This document shows, piece after piece, positions 1-4,843 of a DNA stretch of 11,057 bases. Location: assembly GCA_009782975.1 (NCBI GenBank), contig WRIA01000007.1, positions 1-11,057 on the forward strand, in the 5' to 3' direction. Under the pieces are notes generated by a model. It made no database searches, was not told the origin of the DNA, and was given only the letters and a program-made list of their open reading frames with translations. A program made the translations under genes and the position numbers. How positions within the stretch are numbered: position 1 is the stretch's first letter; the number at the start of each line of letters is the position of its first letter. The stretch comes from Clostridiales bacterium. Lineage in GTDB: Bacteria > Bacillota_B > Dehalobacteriia > UBA4068.

Positions 1-37
1 ATGGCTATAATGCCGTTCCTTTATATCATACTTAAAA

Positions 38-53
38 TGTTTCACGTGAAACA
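38..53. promoter_or_regulatory. parS: parS centromere site (ParB/Spo0J binding)
   Basis: The sequence TGTTTCACGTGAAACA is a perfect 16-bp palindrome identical to the canonical bacterial chromosomal parS. One further base pair on each side (A/T) extends the symmetry to 18 bp. ParB/Spo0J dimers load here, spread, and recruit ParA/Soj and SMC to segregate the origin region. It lies in non-coding DNA, whereas many parS sites fall inside genes. parS sites normally cluster around oriC, so this window is probably origin-proximal, although no parA, parB or dnaA is visible. Confidence 0.93.
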
Positions 54-105
54 TCCGCATACTATATATAGTATATAGGCACAATATGTAGTGGCGTACC
101 CCTGC

Positions 106-127
106 CGTGAAACATAAATGTTTCACG
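106..127. repeat. Everted parS half-sites (inverted repeat)
   Basis: CGTGAAACAT, two bases (AA), then ATGTTTCACG form a perfect 10-bp inverted repeat. The arms are the right and left halves of parS with one flanking base, in swapped order, so the half-sites point away from each other. It sits 52 bp from the intact parS. It can fold as a hairpin but has no T-tract of its own. Whether ParB binds it is unknown; a standard parS needs the two halves to meet at the central CG. Confidence 0.6.
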
Positions 128-137
128 CAAAAACCGC

Positions 138-190
138 AAAAATCAAAAAAACGGAGACCACTTGGCGGTATCCGTTTTTTTTGATTTTTT
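138..190. terminator. Bidirectional Rho-independent terminator
   Basis: An A-rich left arm ending in ACGGA (138-155) pairs with TCCGT followed by a T-rich right arm (171-189), with a single bulge and a 15-nt loop. Read either way, the hairpin ends in a U-rich stretch. On the minus strand it lies about 28 nt past the anti-sigma stop codon and would end the sigma/anti-sigma transcript. On the plus strand it could end a transcript entering from the left. Confidence 0.85.
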
Positions 191-217
191 GATCCGTAGC
201 GCAGAAGGCAGGAACGC

Positions 218-1570
218 TTACCTGCGCCGCCTGCGTTTTATAAGCACTATAACCACTATCGCCGCCGCGGCCAGCAGCAAAAACGGCGGCAGCAGGCGGG
301 CAAAGCCCACCACCAGCCCGTAAGTACCGCGTATAAGCCGGTTTACCCCTACTATAAAGCCTTCCCGTATATCCTGCATAAGCCCGGCCCAGCCCCCAAG
401 ACGCACCGTTTGCGTGGCGGCATCCGGCTGATAAAGGTGTATGTTGATGCAGGAAAGGGCAGTCATCTGATCAAAGTAGCGCAACTGGCCGGTCAGGCTT
501 TCCAACTGAGCGCGTACCCGCGTCAGTTCCCTCTCCACCGTTACCAAATCCTCCACTGTTTCCGCTTTATCCAATATTGCCAAAAGGCGCTTTTCCTGGG
601 TTTGATACTGAGTAAGGCGGCCCGCTACATCATAATACTCCATGGTAACGTCCTGGGTATAGATGTTGCGGTTTTCCACCTTGCCCAAAGCTTCTATCTC
701 GGCCAGGGCTTCGTCCAGGCGACCGGCCTCCACCCGCAGGGTGATATTGCCGCGCTGCATTTCTTCCCCGCCGTAGCTTGCGGCATCGCCGGATACCACA
801 TAGCCGCCATAACGCGCGGCCAGCTCGTTTAAGCTTTGATAGGCGGCGGAAAAATCATCCACCCTTACCGATAAGCTGGCATCCCGAATTATCTTGCGCT
901 CCAGACGCTGCTTTGTGTAGAGACCCGCCGCACCATCCCCACCGGGCATAAGCTGCGCCTCAGCTTCCTCACTGGCGTCATGCGCGGTCACTGCTCCCTC
1001 CCGTACCGCTATACCGGAAGCATTGGCGCTTTTCAGGCTTTCTTCCTCATAGTTTATGTCGTAAACCAAATCATCCAAAACGCCGATATCGTAATCCTCC
1101 GTAGCGGGCGCTCCGCCCGCCATATAGATACTGGGGGGAGCGCTGGGCGCGGGCGCCATCCAGGGCTCGGACGCGACCGTCATAGACATCACCATTTCCG
1201 GCGCCGCGGCGGGGGCTAGGCCGCCATAATTCCGGGCGCGGTTAACATTGCCCCACAGGGAAACCACGCCTGCTACCAGCACCAGAAGAGCGGCGGCGGC
1301 TAATACTCTGGCCCAGCCGCGTTGCGGCACAGGTACAGGCTTAGGCTTGGGCTCGGCGGCCAGCTTCTCCCTAAAAGCCGCGGTAAAGCCGGGGGGCAGT
1401 TCGGCCGGGGGCAGGGAACGCAAAGCCGCGGAAAGGGCGCGCAGCTGTGCCAGCTCAAAAGCGCAATCCGTGCAGCCTTGCAAATGCTGTTCCAGCTCCC
1501 GTACATACTGCGCCGGCAGAGCTTCGTCAATATACGGCCCTAAATATTCTTTTGCTTTAGCGCAATCCAT
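218..1570 (-). CDS. Membrane anti-sigma factor: zinc-finger (zf-HC2) plus DUF4349
   Basis: A 450-aa regulator that probably holds the adjacent ECF sigma factor at the membrane. Residues 1-45 form a zinc anti-sigma (ZAS) domain: Cys3, then His29-x3-Cys33-x2-Cys36. A Pro/Lys linker leads to a membrane helix at about 86-107. A low-complexity Ala/Pro/acidic region follows, then a DUF4349 domain (about 222-385) with a helical middle. A second membrane helix (about 418-444) ends in IKRRRRR. By the positive-inside rule both ends are cytoplasmic and DUF4349 is outside. I chose the ATG at 1568-1570, with AAAGGGGGG six bases upstream (1577-1585); a longer GTG start at 1588 would swallow this ribosome binding site. 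It overlaps the sigma gene end by 14 nt, so translational coupling is likely. The signal sensed by DUF4349 is unknown. Confidence 0.88.
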   Translation of the reverse strand: MDCAKAKEYLGPYIDEALPAQYVRELEQHLQGCTDCAFELAQLRALSAALRSLPPAELPPGFTAAFREKLAAEPKPKPVPVPQRGWARVLAAAALLVLVAGVVSLWGNVNRARNYGGLAPAAAPEMVMSMTVASEPWMAPAPSAPPSIYMAGGAPATEDYDIGVLDDLVYDINYEEESLKSANASGIAVREGAVTAHDASEEAEAQLMPGGDGAAGLYTKQRLERKIIRDASLSVRVDDFSAAYQSLNELAARYGGYVVSGDAASYGGEEMQRGNITLRVEAGRLDEALAEIEALGKVENRNIYTQDVTMEYYDVAGRLTQYQTQEKRLLAILDKAETVEDLVTVERELTRVRAQLESLTGQLRYFDQMTALSCINIHLYQPDAATQTVRLGGWAGLMQDIREGFIVGVNRLIRGTYGLVVGFARLLPPFLLLAAAAIVVIVLIKRRRRR

Positions 1571-2216
1571 CTTCGACCCCCCTTTCACCTATTAGACGGC
1601 GCAAATGCGGATATTGTTCCGCATCGCGCAAAAGTTTTTCCTGCATGCATTTACGGGCGCGGTTCAAACGCGATTTTACCGTGCCTATGGATATCCCCGC
1701 CGCCAGGGATATCTCCTGATATCCCAATCCGGATATTTCCCTAAGCGTAACCACCAGGCGGTATTTGGGCGTAAGACCGGCTATAAGGGCCTGCAAATAA
1801 GCATTTGTTTCCTTTTCCGAAAGTATTTCCTCCGGCATGACGGAATAATCCGCAACCTCCAGGCGGGTATCCTTTTCCCCTTCCTCCCCCAAAAAATCCA
1901 GCGGGGCCTCCTTTTGCTTATAGGCGCTGCGCAGCATATCGCGGCAGGCGTTTACTGTAATGCGATACACCCAGGTGGAAAAAGCCGATTCTCCGCGAAA
2001 ACCGGGCAGGGAGCGGTACATCTTAAGCAGCGCTTCCTGGGTAACGTCCGCGGCGTCCTCGGCATTTTGCAGCATCCGCAGGGCTATATTGTAAATACGC
2101 TGCTGATAAGCCAGCGCCAGTTCCTCAAAAGCGGCGGCATCCCCCTTGCGGCTGCGTTTTATAAGCAAACGTTCCCGCGCATCTACGCCGGAGGGATCGT
2201 TTTTGTCTAAAGCCAT
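1557..2216 (-). CDS. ECF (sigma-70 family, group 4) RNA polymerase sigma factor
   Basis: A 219-aa extracytoplasmic-function sigma factor that directs RNA polymerase to a stress or envelope regulon. Region 2 (about 26-97) contains the typical DAADVTQEALLKMYRSL and FRGESAFSTWVYRITVNACRD signatures. Region 4 (about 135-195) has the helix-turn-helix LGYQEISLAAGISIGTVKSR. The linker between them (about 100-130) is acidic and variable, as usual. I chose the ATG at 2214-2216 because GGAAGGAGG lies five bases upstream (2222-2230). An in-frame ATG at 2252 has no ribosome binding site and would sit at the predicted transcription start. The anti-sigma gene follows with overlap, a standard arrangement. 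The promoter looks sigma-A-like rather than ECF-type, so autoregulation is not evident. The exact ECF subgroup cannot be told. Confidence 0.93.
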   Translation of the reverse strand: MALDKNDPSGVDARERLLIKRSRKGDAAAFEELALAYQQRIYNIALRMLQNAEDAADVTQEALLKMYRSLPGFRGESAFSTWVYRITVNACRDMLRSAYKQKEAPLDFLGEEGEKDTRLEVADYSVMPEEILSEKETNAYLQALIAGLTPKYRLVVTLREISGLGYQEISLAAGISIGTVKSRLNRARKCMQEKLLRDAEQYPHLRRLIGERGVEDGLR

Positions 2217-2259
2217 ATTAGCCTCCTTCCCGCAAAGCAGATCATTATCCATATTGAAT

Positions 2260-2288
2260 AGTATATACCGAACAGCTTAAAAAGGCAA
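2260..2288 (-). promoter_or_regulatory. Putative sigma-A promoter of the sigma/anti-sigma operon
   Basis: On the minus strand TTGCCT (2288-2283) and TATACT (2265-2260) are separated by exactly 17 bp. Transcription would begin near 2253, giving a leader of about 36 nt that includes the strong ribosome binding site at 2222-2230. This supports the ATG at 2216 as the start. I saw no ECF-type GGAAC/CGTC pair at proper spacing on this strand. Confidence 0.55.
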
Positions 2289-2309
2289 TGCCGTAATAGG
2301 GGAACGGCC

Positions 2310-2339
2310 TTGACTTTATGCCGGGGATAGCCGTATAAT
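2310..2339 (+). promoter_or_regulatory. Putative sigma-A promoter of the mgtC-like gene
   Basis: TTGACT (2310-2315) and a perfect TATAAT (2334-2339) are 18 bp apart. Transcription would start near 2346, inside the AAGGAGGG ribosome binding site (2344-2351), leaving a leader of only about 13 nt. It is divergent from, and does not overlap, the sigma-operon promoter. Confidence 0.55.
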
Positions 2340-2358
2340 GAAAAAGGAGGGATAGAAA

Positions 2359-2841
2359 ATGGATATCTCCAACCAGCAAATACTGATACGCCTGCTGGCC
2401 TCCGTGGCAGTGGGCCTGATGTACGGCATGGAGCGCAAACGCCGCCATAAACCCGTGGGCAAGCGCACTCATGTGCTTATCTGCCTGTGCTGTGCCGTGC
2501 TGACCATCATATCTGCCTACGGTTTCAAGGAATTTACCTCGGATGGTGTGCCAAGCGACCCGGCCCGCCTGATGGTGGGCATACTTACGGGCATAGGCTT
2601 TATAGGCGGTGGCATAATCTGGAAAAGCAGCGGCGGTATGGTGCAGGGCATAACAACGGCGGCCAGCGTATTGCTGCTGGCGGCCCTGGGCATAGCTATA
2701 GGGCTGGGCCTTTATTTTCTGGCGGGCGCGGCCGCCTTTATAGGGCTGATAACCCTGGAGGGCAATAGCTGGGCGGATTCTTTAAGAAGGCACACGGATA
2801 ACGAGACAGAAGAGGATATCCTGGAACGGGCGGAAGAATAA
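2359..2841 (+). CDS. MgtC/SapB family membrane protein
   Basis: A 160-aa integral membrane protein of the MgtC/SapB family, at the short end of the family because it lacks the C-terminal ACT-like domain of Salmonella MgtC. Family signatures are clear: GLMYGMERKRRHKPVGKRTH (20-38), where the core pattern is Gly-x-x-x-Gly-x-Glu-Arg then Gly-x-Arg-Thr-His, and DPARL...GIGFIGGG (68-85), then GITTAASV (97-104). Four hydrophobic segments are seen at roughly 8-25, 38-56, 69-87 and 98-132. The tail (140-160) is acidic and presumably cytoplasmic. MgtC proteins are linked to magnesium limitation, acid tolerance and inhibition of the F-ATPase, but many bacterial homologues have no tested role. The start ATG has AAGGAGGG seven bases upstream. 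The gene is monocistronic or reads toward the tRNA; no terminator is visible after it. Confidence 0.9.
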   Translation: MDISNQQILIRLLASVAVGLMYGMERKRRHKPVGKRTHVLICLCCAVLTIISAYGFKEFTSDGVPSDPARLMVGILTGIGFIGGGIIWKSSGGMVQGITTAASVLLLAALGIAIGLGLYFLAGAAAFIGLITLEGNSWADSLRRHTDNETEEDILERAEE

Positions 2842-2865
2842 AGAGGCTATTAAGTATAAAAACAC

Positions 2866-2894
2866 TTGCATTTGTCGGAAAAACTGTGTAAAAT
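2866..2894 (+). promoter_or_regulatory. Putative promoter of tRNA-Leu
   Basis: TTGCAT (2866-2871) and TAAAAT (2889-2894) are 17 bp apart. The start would be near 2901, about seven bases before the mature tRNA 5' end, which is a normal short tRNA leader. Confidence 0.5.
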
Positions 2895-2907
2895 AAGTAT
2901 TGCTTAT

Positions 2908-2991
2908 GCCGGAGTGATGGAATGGCAGACGTGCTTGACTCAAAATCAAGTGGGGTAACCCGTGTCGGTTCGAGTCCGACCTCCGGCACCA
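2908..2991 (+). tRNA. tRNA-Leu (anticodon CAA)
   Basis: An 84-nt class II tRNA. The acceptor arm GCCGGAG (2908-2914) pairs with CTCCGGC (2981-2987), followed by discriminator A and an encoded CCA (2989-2991). The anticodon stem CTTGA/TCAAG (2934-2938/2946-2950) encloses the loop CTCAAAA, giving anticodon CAA at 2941-2943, which reads the leucine codon UUG. The 13-nt variable arm (2951-2963) carries a GGG/CCC stem, as expected for tRNA-Leu. The T arm GTCGG-TTCGAGT-CCGAC (2964-2980) is canonical. Confidence 0.97.
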
Positions 2992-2997
2992 AAAAGG

Positions 2998-3026
2998 CCC
3001 GATAGGGCTATCGGGGTTAAAAACCC
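2998..3026 (+). other. Overlapping small hairpins downstream of tRNA-Leu
   Basis: CCCGATA-GGGC-TATCGGG (2998-3015) is a perfect 7-bp stem starting six bases after the tRNA CCA. A second possible stem, GGGTT-AAA-AACCC (3014-3026), shares two bases with it. Neither is followed by a T-tract. They may aid tRNA 3' processing or be part of a leader for the next gene; no function is shown. Confidence 0.4.
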
Positions 3027-3029
3027 GGC

Positions 3030-3075
3030 AAACAGACTTCCGGGAAGCGATTTTCGGAAGCCTGTTTTAAGTTTT
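3030..3075 (+). terminator. Probable terminator after tRNA-Leu
   Basis: AAACAG-A-CTTCCG (3030-3042) pairs with CGGAAG-C-CTGTTT (3055-3067), a 12-bp stem with one A/C mismatch and a 12-nt loop. It is followed by a moderately T-rich run up to 3075. It ends just before the ribosome binding site of the next gene, so it could limit readthrough from the tRNA into that gene. Confidence 0.6.
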
Positions 3076-3084
3076 AGGGAGAAT

Positions 3085-3384
3085 ATGAAAATATATAAAA
3101 ATCCCAATTGCAAAAAGGTCAGAGGCAGCCATATATTGGATGTTAGCTGCGCTTATTGCAAATGCTTCATAGCCAGGTATCAAAAGGTGGGCGAGAGCAA
3201 CTTTGTAAAAATGTACAACGACCGCATAATAGAGGGCTCTATCGACTTTTCCCTATATCACGGGGCTTTGTACTGCCCGGGCTGCGGCGGGCACATAGCT
3301 ACAAGATACATCACTAAAATGGATAAAAAAGAGGCATATCGCTTTGTGCCTTCCGCTTTCAACAAGAAAAAGGTTCAGATTTAG
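3085..3384 (+). CDS. Small two-CxxC zinc-ribbon-like protein, function unknown
   Basis: A 99-aa protein that I do not recognise by family. It has two Cys pairs, SCAYCKC (Cys22, Cys25, with an extra Cys27) and YCPGCGGH (Cys64, Cys67), 38 residues apart. This is consistent with one structural zinc ribbon. The remainder is basic and soluble, with no signal peptide or membrane segment. I chose the ATG at 3085 because longer versions of the frame run back into the tRNA. Its ribosome binding site (AGGGAG, 3076-3081) is close, only three bases from the ATG. No clear promoter of its own is seen, so expression may come from readthrough past the terminator-like hairpin at 3030-3075. A regulatory or nucleic-acid-binding role is possible, but only by analogy with other zinc ribbons. 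Confidence 0.72.
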   Translation: MKIYKNPNCKKVRGSHILDVSCAYCKCFIARYQKVGESNFVKMYNDRIIEGSIDFSLYHGALYCPGCGGHIATRYITKMDKKEAYRFVPSAFNKKKVQI

Positions 3385-3389
3385 GCTTT

Positions 3390-3406
3390 TGGCAGGATAT
3401 TTGCCA
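3390..3406 (+). promoter_or_regulatory. Palindrome resembling a sigma-54 promoter or an operator
   Basis: TGGCA-GGATATT-TGCCA is a perfect interrupted palindrome beginning five bases after the preceding stop codon. Read as a sigma-54 site it fits TGGCACG-N4-TTGCW at all but two positions, with GG and GC exactly 12 bp apart. It also overlaps the TTGCCA that serves as the -35 box of the sigma-A-type promoter below, so it could equally be a repressor operator. No activator gene or upstream enhancer pair was identified. Confidence 0.35.
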
Positions 3407-3429
3407 TCCGGCGCAAAATATATTATACT
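3401..3429 (+). promoter_or_regulatory. Putative sigma-A promoter of the oxygen-reduction cluster
   Basis: TTGCCA (3401-3406) and TATACT (3424-3429) are 17 bp apart. The start would be near 3436, leaving a leader of about 58 nt with AAGGAGG at 3482-3488. It would transcribe the NADH:rubredoxin oxidoreductase gene and possibly the three genes after it. Confidence 0.5.
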
Positions 3430-3493
3430 TTGTATGATGAAAAACGGCCTGTTTTGATGAAAATGTTTTAAGTTAGCGGTTAAGGAGGCTTTT

Positions 3494-4645
3494 ATGAATA
3501 AGATTATCGTTATTGGCGGCGGCATAGCCGGGCTTTCCGCGGCCCAGGCCGCCCGCGAAACGGATCCGCAAGCCCGTGTACACCTGGTATGCGGCGAAAA
3601 GATACTGCCTTATTACCGCCCCCGCATCTGCGAGTTGTTTTCCGGTCTTGAAAAAGACAAGCTTACGGTGCGCAACTACCAATGGTTTATGGATAACAGC
3701 ATAGAGGTGATAAACAGCCGTGCTGCTTCCGTTGACGCGGAGGACAAAAAGGTGCGCTTTGAGGATGGCAGCTTTCTGTTATACGATAAGCTTATACTGG
3801 CGGCCGGGGCCACCGGCAATAAGCCGGAGTTGGCCGGCGGCGGCGAAAAAAACGTGCTGGCCCTGCGATTTTTGGCCGATATAGAGCGCGTACAGAAAGT
3901 ATCCGGCCCTATAGTTTTGGTGGGCGGCGGTTTGCTTGGGCTGGAAGCGGCCTGGCACCTTTCCAAGACCGGGCGTCCCGTTACCATTATAGAACGTGGA
4001 GAATGGCTGCTTAAACGCCAGTTGGACGATGAGGCGGCGCGCTTCTTTTTGGGTATCGTGGAAAAAGCAGGGGTACGAGTGGCCCTGCTCGGTCAGGCGG
4101 AAAACTATAACGGAAGGACTTTGCTGCTGGCCGATGGGCGGGCCTTCGAGGCCTCCTGCCTTATATTTGCCGCCGGTATAGCTCCACAGACCAGGCTGGG
4201 CAAGGCCATGGGCCTGGCGCTGGGCCGGGGCATAACGGTGGATGAATTTATGCGTACAGACCGGCCCGATATCTATGCTTGTGGTGATTGTGCCGAATAC
4301 CTGGGGCAGACACCTGGTTTATGGACCGTATCCATGGCCCAGGGTATGATAGCCGGTAAAAACGCCGCCGGGGCCGAAGCCGCTTATGCCCAGGAAGCCC
4401 CGCCTTATATGATGAAGGCTATGGGCAGCAGCATCTGGTCCGCCGGAGCGCAAACGGCAAACAGCCTTACGGAAAAAAGCAGCGTAGCCGGGCAATTTAT
4501 AAAGCTGTTCTTCGACGAACAGGATAAGCTTAACGGCGCTATACTTATAGGCGGCACCGCCCCGGCGCTTGATCTTAAAAAGGGCATAGCCGCAGGCATG
4601 GGCAAGGAAGAGGCCGAAGTTAAATTCATAAAGCGTAATGTGTAG
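3494..4645 (+). CDS. NADH:rubredoxin oxidoreductase-like FAD/NAD(P) flavoprotein
   Basis: A 383-aa pyridine nucleotide-disulfide oxidoreductase-type flavoprotein that most likely passes electrons from NADH to rubredoxin in the cytoplasm. The FAD-binding Rossmann motif GGGIAG is at 8-13 and AAGATG at 103-108. A second Rossmann motif for NAD(P), [11 protein letters not shown], is at 143-153. The second FAD-contact motif, [10 protein letters not shown], is at 259-268. No CxxxxC redox disulfide of the disulfide-reductase type is present, which suits a ferredoxin/rubredoxin/nitrite-reductase-like member. Rubredoxin and flavodiiron genes follow directly, and this order strongly supports the assignment, as in clostridial NROR. 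The start ATG has AAGGAGG five bases upstream. Other members of this large family act on ferredoxin or nitrite, so the electron acceptor is inferred from context. Confidence 0.85.
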   Translation: MNKIIVIGGGIAGLSAAQAARETDPQARVHLVCGEKILPYYRPRICELFSGLEKDKLTVRNYQWFMDNSIEVINSRAASVDAEDKKVRFEDGSFLLYDKLILAAGATGNKPELAGGGEKNVLALRFLADIERVQKVSGPIVLVGGGLLGLEAAWHLSKTGRPVTIIERGEWLLKRQLDDEAARFFLGIVEKAGVRVALLGQAENYNGRTLLLADGRAFEASCLIFAAGIAPQTRLGKAMGLALGRGITVDEFMRTDRPDIYACGDCAEYLGQTPGLWTVSMAQGMIAGKNAAGAEAAYAQEAPPYMMKAMGSSIWSAGAQTANSLTEKSSVAGQFIKLFFDEQDKLNGAILIGGTAPALDLKKGIAAGMGKEEAEVKFIKRNV

Positions 4646-4658
4646 AAATATTTTATGT

Positions 4659-4686
4659 TTGCCGTGGTAACTCCCGGAGTTATAAA
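4659..4686 (+). promoter_or_regulatory. Putative internal promoter with palindromic operator before rubredoxin
   Basis: TTGCCG (4659-4664) and TATAAA (4681-4686) are 16 bp apart. The perfect 15-bp palindrome TAACTCCCGGAGTTA (4668-4682) fills the spacer and touches the -10 box, a classic repressor-operator position. As RNA it forms a 6-bp stem with a CCG loop but lacks a U-tract, so it is not a normal terminator. The predicted transcript would start near 4693, within the rubredoxin ribosome binding site (4691-4697). Confidence 0.4.
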
Positions 4687-4704
4687 AATAAAGGAGGAAT
4701 CTTT

Positions 4705-4842
4705 ATGACCAACTATGTATGCTCTGTATGCGGCTATGTGTATGACCCGGCGGAAAACGAAAATGTACCCTTCGCGCAATTACCCGCCGACTGGGTCTGC
4801 CCTTTGTGCGGGGTAGGCAAAGACGACTTCGAGGGGGAATGA
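4705..4842 (+). CDS. Rubredoxin, short (45 aa) form
   Basis: A 45-aa rubredoxin, a one-iron electron carrier with the iron held by four cysteines. The ligands are in [12 protein letters not shown] (Cys6, Cys9) and [14 protein letters not shown] (Cys32, Cys35). Conserved core aromatics Tyr4, Tyr11, Tyr13, Trp30 and Phe42 are present. Most rubredoxins are 52-54 aa; this one lacks about seven to eight residues in the loop between the two Cys pairs. A 45-residue rubredoxin is known from Desulfovibrio desulfuricans, so the short form is likely functional. AAGGAGG (4691-4697) lies seven bases before the ATG. The stop is one base before the flavodiiron start. It most likely shuttles electrons from the upstream flavoprotein to the downstream flavodiiron protein. 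Confidence 0.95.
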   Translation: MTNYVCSVCGYVYDPAENENVPFAQLPADWVCPLCGVGKDDFEGE

Positions 4843-4843
4843 T

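Noticed and set aside
1..37. A possible truncated gene entering from the left edge
   Set aside because: Only 37 bases precede parS, no recognisable peptide or ribosome binding site is seen, and the strand cannot be told.
1605..2210. A 201-aa plus-strand open frame opposite the sigma factor
   Set aside because: It is antisense to a clearly recognised ECF sigma factor; the frame is open because of codon usage and no domain is visible.
2217..2252. A longer start for the ECF sigma factor at the ATG at 2252
   Set aside because: It has no ribosome binding site and would coincide with the predicted transcription start, while GGAAGGAGG precedes the ATG at 2216.
2301..2334. An ECF-type promoter (GGAAC at 2301-2305) ahead of the mgtC-like gene
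   Set aside because: No CGTC-like -10 element lies at the usual 16-17 bp; the spacing to the next CGT is about 26 bp.
2962..3084. An N-terminal extension of the zinc-ribbon frame starting inside the tRNA
   Set aside because: It would translate the tRNA 3' half and the terminator hairpin; the ATG at 3085 has its own ribosome binding site.
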